Shown piece after piece: positions 24,655 to 33,400 of a stretch of DNA of 64,000 nucleotides (its first letter is position 1; each line of letters begins with the position of its first letter). Position numbers and translations under genes: made by a program. A model generated the notes under the pieces. That model was not told the DNA's origin, ran no database searches, and worked only from the letters and a program-made list of their open reading frames with translations. The DNA is taken from NCBI GenBank assembly GCA_964553135.1, contig CAZKJL010000002.1, forward strand, positions 1-64,000. Direction: 5' to 3'. The DNA comes from CAZKJL01 sp964553135. GTDB taxonomy: Bacteria; Patescibacteriota; Gracilibacteria; Peribacterales; Peribacteraceae.

Positions 24655-26778
24655 ATGACTGTCACCCTTCCCGCCGGCGTCGAGTCGTATCTCAAAGAGG
24701 TCGGATTTTCCGCCACGGAGATGCTGGTGCTCCGTCGTCTGTTGGAGCAGGACTCGCTCACGGTCCGCGAGCTGGGAGCACAGACCGGCAAATCGACCGG
24801 AGTCTTGGACCAGGCGATGAAAAAATTGCTCGCCAAAAAAATCGTGACGCGCGGAACGTTCAACGGCCAGCCCCGATATTCCATCGACTCCATGGAATCG
24901 ATTTTGCAATGGGTGAAGAACGACATGCGCTCACGCAAGGACGTGATGGACCGCAGGCAGCAGGATTTCGAGTCGTTCATCAACACCATCAAGATCGACA
25001 GGAAGCATCCGCAGATGGAGTACTTCCATGGCAAAGAGGGCGTCCAGAAGGCGTACCTTAAGCTTCTGGAGACGGGCCAGGAACTCCTGACGCGCACCCC
25101 GGTGCTCTACAACATCGAGGACGATCCGCTCCGTGCGTTCCGCGTGGAGTTCTTCCGCAAGCGCCAGGTGCGAAAAATTTTCCAACGCGTCATCGCTCCC
25201 GACACGCCGCTCTCGCGCAGGTACCAATCGCGCGATCCCTTTGAGTACCGACAAACGATGCTCGTGCCGCAGCTCGAACTCCCGCTCTCCTTTGAGCGCA
25301 CGGTGGTGGGGGACACCATCGCGTGCATCAACTTCACCGATGAGACCGCATGCTTCATCCGTTACCCGGAGCTTGCCGAGTCCGAGCGCGGTGCATTTGA
25401 GGCGATGTGGGCCCATAAACAGAATCCCCGGGAATCGGTTCCCGCAGTGCCCGTAAGCGTTCCGCTGAAGACCAAGGTCTTTTCCGCATTCCGTGAGTTC
25501 ATCTTGAGCCGCAAAAGCATCGCCGCACTCATCATTTTTGCGCTTGTGGCTGCGACGCTGACGTTTGGGTTGTATCGCAATAATCGCGATATAAACATGC
25601 AGAGACTGAAAGAAAAGGTCATGGCAATTGCCGCTACCGCAGCCCTGCAATTTGAAGAGAGCGATATTCAGGCGATTCGAGATCGTAGCGATATGCAAAA
25701 AAACGAATTTGCAAAAGTCGTTGCCACTCTCAATCTTATTCGCAGAAGTAGCGCCGATATTCAATATGCCTACATCATGAGAAAAACCCATACTAAGGAC
25801 GTCCTGTCCTTCGTTGCGGATGCTGACTCGTTATTTTCCGGCAAGCCTCGCGACTTGAATAGGGATGGAAAAATTGATGCTGCCGACACGATCAGTGTAC
25901 CTGGCGATTTGTACGGAGATTACTTTCCGTTTATTGCGGAAGGCTTCGAGCATCCCATTGCAACCGTAGGGAGAGATCAGTGGGGCAACTTTGTTTCCGG
26001 GCACGCTCCAATTCTTAATAAAAATGGAGAAGCAATAGCGATCCTTGGCATCGACGTTTTTGCAGATGGTGTCGAAAAACTTACACTCCAATCGTTCTCG
26101 CCAGTATTGCTGTTTGCGGTACTTGTCATTCTTTTTGCACTGGTTCGCTTTATTGCTATTAACCGCTCCTTACTCGCAGAAGTATGCGTCGCTCTTCAGA
26201 CACATAAAAAGACATTATCTTTGTGGTTAATATTTCTAGTTCTATGTGCCATGGCCTTGGCGTATGGCTTTCATCAGTATCGATACCATCAATTGGTACG
26301 GCTGACTGGCGAAAAATTGCAGGCAATTGCTGTTACCGCTGCAGATGACTTTGATCCAAATGACTTAATTCAGCTACATTTTGCGAGAGACATGGAAACT
26401 GAGGCGTATCAGAGGGTTTTTAGAAAATTAAATGAAATCAGGAGTAAGAATGAAGGAGTAATTTTTGCATATATTTTTAGACCGACAAACCAGGTCGATT
26501 TCTTTGAATTTATTGCGGATGCAGATTCAAACTTTAATCTTCCGAAATATTCAAGATACTCCATGGATGAAATCGGTCCCATCACAGAGAGTAACGAAAA
26601 TGTAGCACCAGGTGTGTATTACTTCGATGTTGATTCGTTGATGTCCCGAGCAATGACCAAGCCTGTTTACGGCGTTTCTCGGGATCAGTGGGGAGTGAAT
26701 ATCAATGGCTTGGCACCGATTTATTATAAGGGCGAGCCCTATGCTGTACTTGGATTAGATTTTAACGTTTCGGAATAG
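24655..26778 (+). CDS. TrmB-like HTH regulator fused to a membrane-bound double sensor
   Basis: 707 aa. Residues ~8-75 form a TrmB-type winged helix (YLKEVGFSATEMLVLRRLLEQDSLTVRELGAQTG). About 80-275 resemble the TrmB effector part (MEYFHGKEGVQKAYLKLLETGQELL). TM1 (~290-309) leads to an extracytoplasmic sensor (~310-480) with YAYIMRKTH, FVADADS, an EF-hand-type loop (DLNRDGKIDAAD) and DQWGNFVSGHAPI. TM2 (~483-502) and TM3 (~521-540) precede a second copy of the sensor (~545-707: FAYIFRPTN, FIADADS, DQWGVNINGLAPI), which ends without a closing helix. Inference: a one-component, membrane-tethered transcription regulator. The first ~300 codons have host-like GC-rich usage, while the rest is AT-rich, so the gene looks like a graft. 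An upstream in-frame TTG (24637) is possible but not needed. Confidence 0.8.
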   Translation: MTVTLPAGVESYLKEVGFSATEMLVLRRLLEQDSLTVRELGAQTGKSTGVLDQAMKKLLAKKIVTRGTFNGQPRYSIDSMESILQWVKNDMRSRKDVMDRRQQDFESFINTIKIDRKHPQMEYFHGKEGVQKAYLKLLETGQELLTRTPVLYNIEDDPLRAFRVEFFRKRQVRKIFQRVIAPDTPLSRRYQSRDPFEYRQTMLVPQLELPLSFERTVVGDTIACINFTDETACFIRYPELAESERGAFEAMWAHKQNPRESVPAVPVSVPLKTKVFSAFREFILSRKSIAALIIFALVAATLTFGLYRNNRDINMQRLKEKVMAIAATAALQFEESDIQAIRDRSDMQKNEFAKVVATLNLIRRSSADIQYAYIMRKTHTKDVLSFVADADSLFSGKPRDLNRDGKIDAADTISVPGDLYGDYFPFIAEGFEHPIATVGRDQWGNFVSGHAPILNKNGEAIAILGIDVFADGVEKLTLQSFSPVLLFAVLVILFALVRFIAINRSLLAEVCVALQTHKKTLSLWLIFLVLCAMALAYGFHQYRYHQLVRLTGEKLQAIAVTAADDFDPNDLIQLHFARDMETEAYQRVFRKLNEIRSKNEGVIFAYIFRPTNQVDFFEFIADADSNFNLPKYSRYSMDEIGPITESNENVAPGVYYFDVDSLMSRAMTKPVYGVSRDQWGVNINGLAPIYYKGEPYAVLGLDFNVSE

Positions 26779-26788
26779 GGAAGTATAT

Positions 26789-26817
26789 TTTACTTAGCGA
26801 TAGCATTCCTTTACAAT
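26789..26817 (+). promoter_or_regulatory. Promoter TTTACT-N17-TACAAT for the SET gene
   Basis: -35-like TTTACT (26789-26794), 17-bp spacer, TACAAT (26812-26817), then 7 nt to the ATG at 26825. Confidence 0.55.
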
Positions 26818-26824
26818 TCTATTT

Positions 26825-27313
26825 ATGCTTGGAATTCTGCCAGATTTCTTCAAGTTTAAAGTCGTGGATGGAACCCGGCTGGGGAGGGCATGTGTTGCGA
26901 CAAAAAAAATTAAGAATGGTGAGATAATTTGCAAATTCACTGGGCCGATACTTGACTTGCGTCAATTTATTGAAAAATATAATTTAAACGATTGCTCGCC
27001 ACTTCAAATTGATAGAGATAAATATATTGATTTAATTGTTCCATATGTTTGCTTCAATCATTCGTGTAACCCAAATGCAGGCATCCGTAACGACGGGGTG
27101 CTATTTGCACTAAGGGACATAAGAATTAATGAGGAGATTTTGTATGACTATTCGACTACTGCAGATGATGTTACATGGAGCATGAAATGTGAGTGTCGGG
27201 CAGCAGCCTGTCGAGGCGTTATTGGTGACTTTCAATCAATCCCTCATGCAAGAAAGCAATTCTTTTTAAGCAAAAATGCCATTACCAGGCACATTAAAGA
27301 GACTTTCTATTAG
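26825..27313 (+). CDS. SET-domain protein (putative protein lysine methyltransferase)
   Basis: 162 aa, a compact SET domain. The start RLGRACVATKKIKNGEIICKFTGPIL is the usual first strand pair. YVCFNHSCNPNAGI holds the SAM-binding NHSCxPN motif, and RINEEILYDYSTT contains the catalytic Tyr region. A post-SET Cys cluster follows (CECRAAACRG). SET enzymes methylate lysines in proteins; stand-alone bacterial members are uncommon, and their targets are mostly unknown. It sits between two genes whose sensor domains are homologous, within AT-rich DNA, which suggests it arrived with them. It has its own promoter and seems to be transcribed alone. A ribosomal or histone-like target is possible but cannot be read here. 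Confidence 0.85.
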   Translation: MLGILPDFFKFKVVDGTRLGRACVATKKIKNGEIICKFTGPILDLRQFIEKYNLNDCSPLQIDRDKYIDLIVPYVCFNHSCNPNAGIRNDGVLFALRDIRINEEILYDYSTTADDVTWSMKCECRAAACRGVIGDFQSIPHARKQFFLSKNAITRHIKETFY

Positions 27314-27339
27314 ACTTTTCCCAAAAAATCGTGTATAAT
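27311..27339 (+). promoter_or_regulatory. Promoter TAGACT-N17-TATAAT for the histidine kinase
   Basis: TAGACT (27311-27316), a 17-bp spacer and consensus TATAAT (27334-27339), 6 nt before the ATG at 27346. It overlaps the end of the SET gene. Confidence 0.65.
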
Positions 27340-27345
27340 ACAGAG

Positions 27346-28788
27346 ATGGAAAAAAATAAAAAATCAAAATTTAACCCGAACAAAAGCTATCTACTCCTTG
27401 GGGCGTTTGTGGCTTTAACTTTGGTAGTTACCTACATTCTATACAGTCAAATACAATACCTGTTTAAAGATAGGCTCCAAAAGCAGTTAATCGGGATGAC
27501 TTCAATGGCCTCCTTGGTCTTTGACGGTAGGGAATTGTCTCAAATTAGGGGAAGTGAAAGTGTCGGAACTCCGGCTTATCAAAGAGTTGTTAAAGACCTT
27601 AATAAGATTAGATCTTCCAATTCGAGCATAAGATATGCATATATTTTGAGAAAAACGGACGATCCGACGAAATTGGTATTCGTAGCAGATGCCGATTCTC
27701 TCGATCCTACAGCAGAATTTGATTTGAATGGTGATGGCCTCATTAATGATGAAGATGCCCTAAATACTCCTGGTGACGAGTACGATATTTCTGAATTTCC
27801 CTATTTAATTGAAAGTGCATTTTTAGCACCGACCGTTGACCCGGAGCTGACACAAGATCAATGGGGCACGTTTCTTTCTGCATCAGCGCCGATCCGAGGC
27901 AACGTCAATCATGTGAATGAATTTATTGGCCTAGACGTTGATGTTTCAGATTTCGTGAGGATTACAAATATTGCACTTGTACCTTATGCTCTCTTTGTCG
28001 TCTTTCTACTTCTGATTTTGGCGACACTGACAGTTTTCTTGGTGCGTATTTGGCGAAGTAAAGTCGATGAACTCCAAGAACTTGATCGTCAAAAAGACGA
28101 ACTCCTTGGCATCGTTGCTCATCAGCTTGCCAAACCGATTACTGCTATTCGGTGGGACTTGGAGTCACTCCTCGATGGTGACTTGGGTAAGTTGAACGAG
28201 AAGCAGCAGGAAGAGGCCAAGACAATGTGCTCACAGGCCGTAAACCTTGCCGACCTCGTCAGCATGATCTTGGACGTATCGCGCATTCAGCTCGGTAAAA
28301 TCAAGCTGGAGCCCCAGCCTTTGGATATGAATGAATTCTTTAAGGATATCTTGGACGTCATAGAGCCTTCTGTGAAACAAAAGAAGCTGAACTTCGTTCA
28401 AGAAATGCCGAAGAGCTTGCCGACAGTTCTCCTCGACAAGCGCTACACGCGCATGACCATCGAAAACCTTATGACTAACGCCGTGAAGTACACGCCGGAT
28501 GGCGGCAAGGTGGAGCTGAAGGTCAAGATCGTTGATGGAATGATGCATGGCTCCGTCACGGATACCGGCTGCGGTATTCCCAAGGCAGACCAGGGCAAGA
28601 TCTTCGGAAAGATGTACCGCGCTACAAACGTGCGCAATACCGTGGATGGCAACGGTTTCGGTCTGTACGTCGCCAAGGGTGCCATCGAGGGCCAGGGCGG
28701 CAAGATTTGGTTCGAGAGTACCGAGGGAAAGGGTACGACGTTCCACTTTGAAATACCGATGATCGAACCTCCGAAGAAGTCGGCCTAG
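27346..28788 (+). CDS. Membrane sensor histidine kinase with an EF-hand-bearing sensor domain
   Basis: 480 aa from the ATG at 27346; an in-frame ATG at 27331 lies at the -10 box. TM1 (~14-33), extracytoplasmic sensor (~36-205), TM2 (~208-231), HisKA with phosphoacceptor His in AHQLAKPITAIRWDLESLL (~259), then HATPase_c with N-box ENLMTNAVKYTPDGG, G1 DTGCGIP and G2 GNGFGLYVAKG. The sensor shares YAYILRKTD, FVADADS, an EF-hand-type loop (DLNGDGLINDED), GDEYD and DQWGTFLSASAPI with the TrmB fusion upstream. No response regulator is adjacent, so its partner is elsewhere. The sensor half is AT-rich and the kinase half GC-rich. Stop overlaps the convergent EamA gene by 4 bp. Confidence 0.93.
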   Translation: MEKNKKSKFNPNKSYLLLGAFVALTLVVTYILYSQIQYLFKDRLQKQLIGMTSMASLVFDGRELSQIRGSESVGTPAYQRVVKDLNKIRSSNSSIRYAYILRKTDDPTKLVFVADADSLDPTAEFDLNGDGLINDEDALNTPGDEYDISEFPYLIESAFLAPTVDPELTQDQWGTFLSASAPIRGNVNHVNEFIGLDVDVSDFVRITNIALVPYALFVVFLLLILATLTVFLVRIWRSKVDELQELDRQKDELLGIVAHQLAKPITAIRWDLESLLDGDLGKLNEKQQEEAKTMCSQAVNLADLVSMILDVSRIQLGKIKLEPQPLDMNEFFKDILDVIEPSVKQKKLNFVQEMPKSLPTVLLDKRYTRMTIENLMTNAVKYTPDGGKVELKVKIVDGMMHGSVTDTGCGIPKADQGKIFGKMYRATNVRNTVDGNGFGLYVAKGAIEGQGGKIWFESTEGKGTTFHFEIPMIEPPKKSA

Positions 28789-29213
28789 TTCAAGTTGATT
28801 GACTTTTGCGACATGCTGACGAGATACAAGGCGGCCGCGGCAAAACACCATGCCAGAAGTAAGTTCCACGTCGGGAATTCCTTTTTAAGAACGATGGAAT
28901 ACAGCGACCCTACAACGGGCAAGAAAGCATATGCCAAGGTCAGTTTCGCAGTTCCAATGCCGTGGTTCAGCGCTTCGAAGTGAGCCGTGGCAGCGATGAA
29001 CGATGCCAGGATCATCAGGAAAATAAAAAAACTGACACTGGAGCTTGGTGCGGCGACTTGTTCTTTTGATATAAGCAAGCTGACAAGGGCAAAAATTGCT
29101 ACTCCGGCAGAGTAATACAGGGTAATTAATTTGGGTGGTATAGAACCAAGCTTGGCGTCGGTAATCGCTATTTCCAACGCATAAAACGCCATTGCTATTA
29201 TTGCCATCCACAT
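28785..29213 (-). CDS. EamA/DMT-family membrane protein, single-repeat length
   Basis: 142 aa with five predicted helices (MWMAIIAMAFYALEIAITDA; LITLYYSAGVAIFALVSLLIS; FFIFLMILASFIAATAHFEAL; LTLAYAFLPVVGSLYSIVL; NLLLAWCFAAAALYLVSM). Most EamA transporters have two such repeats in ~300 aa; one repeat is the size of EmrE-type or ArnE-type proteins that work as dimers. The substrate is unknown. Start is supported by TGCTATGCT 9 nt upstream, the same nonamer as before the Trm11-like gene. Confidence 0.8.
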   Translation of the reverse strand: MWMAIIAMAFYALEIAITDAKLGSIPPKLITLYYSAGVAIFALVSLLISKEQVAAPSSSVSFFIFLMILASFIAATAHFEALNHGIGTAKLTLAYAFLPVVGSLYSIVLKKEFPTWNLLLAWCFAAAALYLVSMSQKSINLN

Positions 29214-29222
29214 ACGCCTGGG

Positions 29223-29231
29223 AGCATAGCA
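29223..29231 (-). promoter_or_regulatory. Extended -10 promoter TGCTATGCT for the EamA gene
   Basis: TATGCT (29223-29228) with a TGC extension, 9 nt from the ATG at 29213. Confidence 0.5.
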
Positions 29232-29274
29232 AGTAGTGCCTGCATTTTACCAATCATGAGCTCGCAATAGGTTA

Positions 29275-29329
29275 TTGACTCCTACAATTTATAGTGTAAA
29301 GTACAAGTTTGTCGTATGGCACTTGTACT
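29275..29329 (+). promoter_or_regulatory. Promoter/operator of the decayed TrmB-sensor paralog
   Basis: TTGACT (29275-29280), 16-bp spacer, TAAAGT (29297-29302), and a perfect 9-bp inverted pair AGTACAAGT (29300-29308) / ACTTGTACT (29321-29329) that overlaps the start codon at 29316. It duplicates the arrangement at 24603-24651. Confidence 0.65.
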
Positions 29330-29714
29330 CCCCGCAGGCATCGAATCCTATCTCAAGGAGATAGGTTTTTCGTCCACGGAGATACGTGTGTAAGGCGACT
29401 ATTTATAAATCGTAAATCCATATTTAACGCCTCCCGCAGAGGCTTTGGAGGGTTTTGAGCATGCGGTGGTCATGAAGAATTTTTACGTCGATCAATGGGG
29501 CGATGTCATTTCCGCGTACGCGCCGATTACGAATGCAAACGGGAAAACCGTCGCAGTTCTTGGTGTGGATATGAAAGCGTCCGACGTGGAGTCACTCATC
29601 GGCGCAACATTTTCCCCGCTCTATGTTTTTGGTGCGCTGCTGCTGTGTTACTTGTTCGTCCGACTGTGTGAGATGGGGTATGTGGTGAGGGTAGGTAGAA
29701 GCCAGGGGCGCTAG
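29316..29714 (+). pseudogene. Decayed copy of the TrmB-sensor gene
   Basis: From the ATG at 29316 it encodes MALVLPAGIESYLKEIGFSSTEIRV and then a stop, closely matching the first residues of the TrmB fusion (MTVTLPAGVESYLKEVGFSATEML). After ~50 bp of unrelated AT-rich sequence, a second open piece (from ~29430) encodes EALEGFEHAVVMKNFYVDQWGDVISAYAPITNANGKTVAVLGVDM plus one membrane helix, matching the end of sensor 1 and TM2. Roughly 400 codons are missing between the two pieces. The remaining sensor piece is more GC-rich than its intact homologs. Confidence 0.8.
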
Positions 29715-30403
29715 TTTTTATACTTCGCCTGCAACTCACAAATAACTCGCTTGTTTTGATCCGCAATGGAGACACATAAATTTGGATCACCTTTTTTCAT
29801 CGCCAGCTGTGACATGCAAAAATTCATCAGAGGTTCATCATTCTCGAAGCGTGAACAATCATCCACTCCCGGCTCGCTCGTGAGCCTCAGAATGTAGCAA
29901 CAACTTTTGCCTTTTTGCCCTACCACAGTTCCGCGAGTGCATTCATCCATGGTTGCCGTTGCCCAATCCCTATAGATATCCGGACCCGTGAGCCATGAAA
30001 CTTCTTTGCCATAGTCGACGCTGCAGGCGTCTGCAGTGGCTTGTGCACCACCCAGGCACGACCAACCGTAACTGCTGGGCATCAGGAGTTCGCACGCGGA
30101 GGGGTCTTTGGTGAGTTTGGCGTATTCATATATGCAATTTGATCGTTGCTCTCCCTCCGTTGGCGAGAGTGGTTGTGAGATCAGATGAATAATCTTTTTA
30201 CAGTCATTTGCTTTGCCGTTTTTTTCCACGATTTCTTTTGCCACTTTCCATCCTATTCCGTTTGGATAAAAACCTAGGAGGCTCATCAAGAAGGGGATGA
30301 CAATGAAAATCCCAATAAACATCGCAAGCAGCAATAGGGCGCCCTTGAGAATCTTGCCGGGTGATTTCGAGGTGCTAGTAGGCATTGATGGTTGATTGGA
30401 CAT
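29711..30403 (-). CDS. Cys-rich membrane-anchored protein of unknown function
   Basis: 230 aa. A polar N-terminus (SNQPSMPTSTSKSPGK) precedes one strong helix (ILKGALLLLAMFIGIFIVIPFLMSLL), and the rest is probably outside the cell. This part has at least eleven cysteines (for example DCKK, NCIYEY, ACELL, SCLGG, CSVDY, ECTRG, SCCYIL, DCSRF, FCMSQ, LCVS, ICEL) in short YxxLA-type helices, which suggests a disulfide-linked helical repeat. I do not recognise the family. Its start overlaps the end of the upstream lipase-like gene by 29 bp, so the two are probably co-transcribed. A shorter start at 30385 would still overlap. Confidence 0.75.
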   Translation of the reverse strand: MSNQPSMPTSTSKSPGKILKGALLLLAMFIGIFIVIPFLMSLLGFYPNGIGWKVAKEIVEKNGKANDCKKIIHLISQPLSPTEGEQRSNCIYEYAKLTKDPSACELLMPSSYGWSCLGGAQATADACSVDYGKEVSWLTGPDIYRDWATATMDECTRGTVVGQKGKSCCYILRLTSEPGVDDCSRFENDEPLMNFCMSQLAMKKGDPNLCVSIADQNKRVICELQAKYKN

Positions 30404-33400
30404 TGTTCAGAGTATTGAATAAGTACAAGTCTACGCTAGCGTCATCAGGATTTGTAAAAGTCATTCTTGTGGGTATTGCATCAATATATTCGTCCTCTGG
30501 AGACAATCCTGTTTTTAGGAAAGATTCCACGAACAGCCACGCATCTACTCCATTTTGTGATGGTAGTGTTGATGGTTGAGTACTGACGAATGAGAATTGT
30601 CTTGCAAGATTGTTTGAGGGCTCAATCCTTTGTAAGCGAATCAGGTTGGCGAATGTCGTCATTGCGAGACCATGTTTGAGAGTTTGATTTTTTATGGGAT
30701 AAAGTGACGCAAGAGGCGATCTGATATCGACAGTGTGCAATGCAGTGGTTGCGCGGCCTTGATCACCCCATAAGCTCGACCAAAATGCCGTTGATGATTT
30801 ACTGACAGCTCCAAAATCTACCTGAGATGCATCATATCTGAACGAGAGCGTCGGATCTTGTGCAGAATCGAGGGCGACGAACGTATCTATGCCGAATCCA
30901 TTCTCAGTTTTAAAATTTTGAGCTATTTCAAAGCCGACAAACGATCCCCAGCTATGACCACCGATTTTCACTTGGTCGCCTTGTACGCCGGCAGACTTTA
31001 ATGCGCGGAAAGCCCAGTCTGCGACGCTTTGGATCCATGCCTCTCCTTGCATGCCAGCTGATTCCGGGATGTTTGATCCTGCAGCATCTTTCCAATCGAT
31101 TGATACAACCTGGTAACCACTTTCGAACATCGCTTTTTCGAGTTCGGTCATTTTTCCGCTGTCCCCCTGGTCTCCTCTTCCATGGATCACTACCCAGACA
31201 GGCTTAGAAGGATTTAGCTCGCTGATTTCCTCCCTCCCAAATTCCTTCCTTTCAAAATTACCGGGACTTGTTTCTTTAAACTCCACCACACTCATACTCA
31301 CCGGCATAACAGCAGCATTGCCCTCAATGGAAATCATCCCCGTAATCTTCGCAGAGTTGTAGTGCTGAATGTCCATCTGCACAGGCACGGCAAAGTTTGT
31401 CGGCGTGCGCATGTAGTAGTTCGATGCATCTTTAATGACGAGTGTGTACGTGCCGGCTGTAAGCTTGAGGCTTACGGAATCTCCTGAAATGTTCTCATGC
31501 GGCGTGGAGTATCCGTTTGCAGGCAGTCCATCACCCGTAATCGTCAGGTTCACATCGCGGAGACTTGCCCCGGGGACGCCGAAATTTACCATCGTGTCCC
31601 GCGTGAGAGTAAATGTAATTTCTGTGGATTTATTTGCGTTGACCGCATAGTTTTTAGTCCCGATAAATTCTCCATTCTCCAGCTCTAAATCGTACGTCCA
31701 AACTCCTTCAATGGAGGCAGCGCTGTGGATACCTTCGTTGGGTGGTAAGCCTGCAAAGTCAACTCCTATCGTCTGGTACGCAGTATTGGCAACCGTGGTG
31801 GAGCCGTTTGTCGTGGCCACCTGGTTCGATGCGAGCGTCGTCACCCGTCCCTGCGCATCGACGTAATACGTCACTTGCTGCAAGCGCGGATCATTCTGGG
31901 CCATCCAGGTTCCGTCGCTGTTTTGTACAAAGTCTCCTCGTGCCGCGAGCTCCGACTGCAGGGCTTCCTGAGCAGCCAATTGGGATTCACCAGCCTTCAG
32001 TTCCAGCTGCTCCTGCCACTGATTCGCCCATACCAACTTGGCCGCCTCCAACATTTGGTCGCCGGTCGGCATATGGATGCCGATGCCCGAAAGCTGCTGC
32101 ATCGTGAGGCTGCCGCTCGCTTGGTTCACGAGAAGGGAGTAATCCCGCCTCAGCTGGAATTCGTCGCCCCCGGCGCGAATCTGTGCCAAAACACTCACTC
32201 CTTGTTGCAGAAGCTGCCCCATGGCCGACTCGTACTGGCCGTAGGCTTGCCGCAGGAGCCGCATCTCATCGGTGCGAGTTTTCACGAGAGCATTGAACGC
32301 TTGCGTTGGGTCGAAGCTGCCCGGTCCCGTTTGCGCCTTGATGCGCAGTGCGTCGTCCGTCCAATCGGGATGCGTCTTCCAGTACGCGGCGTCCGCACCC
32401 GGTAACCATGATGCGTAGGCAGAGGGGAGATCCTTGAGCCCATCCAAAAGGACGGCTTGTTGCAAAGAGCCAAGCAATCGGTCGCCGCTTGCAGGGTCGT
32501 TCTTCAGTGCGTGGAGTTCCGCGCACGCAAGGCTCATGGCCTCTTGGTCAGCTTCGCCGGGGCTCCACACGGTCTTTCCATCGAGGAGCGAGAGTTGCTT
32601 CGTTGCTTGGTCCCAGTGCACGCGGATGCGGGCCGAGACTTGGCCATCGGGCCCCGTGAGCATGATGGAGTAGTCGCCCGTGGAGTTGCTGCCGTTGATG
32701 CTCAGAGAAACGGGAGTGATGCCGCCACCTTCTTTGCCCGTCACGGTCGTACCGGTGAAGACACCGTTGTCGTGCAGTCCGTGGAATTGCACCGTGCCCG
32801 TGCCCACCCAACCGGGATCGACGGCAAGAATGATCCCGGGGCCGCTGATGTCCGCGACCTCGAACGTCGGAGGTATGCCTGCGGACTCCACCCCTGCGGG
32901 CAGTTCGCTCGCAGAAATGGCGTGCGCATGAGACGAGAGCAGCGACACTCCGCCCGCACCGTCGCTCACGAAAATCATTTCATAAATCGGCAGCGTCTTT
33001 TCCGCATCGGCGTAGACCGTGAACGTTACTTCGGGCTGCGAACCGTTCTGTGAACGTAACCATTCGGCGATGTTGCGCTTCAGGATGATGATGTCACTAC
33101 CACCACCGATGTGATCGAATCGCAGGAGTCCTGCGGGAGTATCCACAAAGGAATGGTCGAACGGAGTGGTAAGACGCAGCGTGCCCGACCCCGTTACTCC
33201 TTGCATCGGCTCGTAGCGTGCCGACATGGGTGCCAGAACTTTCTCCTGCGAGGAACGCAGCGACATGGCTTCTGCTTGGGCTTCCGGAGCTTCCGCTCGT
33301 GCGATGCTGCTGTCGACAGGTGTTTCCGGGAGAGGCGCCGGTATCACGGCAGCCTCGGGTGACGTCATATGCGTCGCCATGGCCGTGGCGATGTCGTACA

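Larger units (their letters stand above)
25560..28100. other. AT-rich island with both edges inside genes
   Basis: By eye, base composition drops from GC-rich to AT-rich near 25560, inside the TrmB-sensor gene just at TM1, and returns to GC-rich near 28100, inside the histidine kinase just before its kinase core. The whole SET-domain gene and the sensor parts of both flanking genes lie in between. Codons such as ATA, TTA and AAT, rare elsewhere here, are common inside. Confidence 0.65.

Noticed and set aside
29385..29430. Programmed frameshift joining the two halves of the copy at 29316
   Set aside because: About 400 codons of the intact homolog are absent between the pieces, so this is deletion and decay, not recoding.
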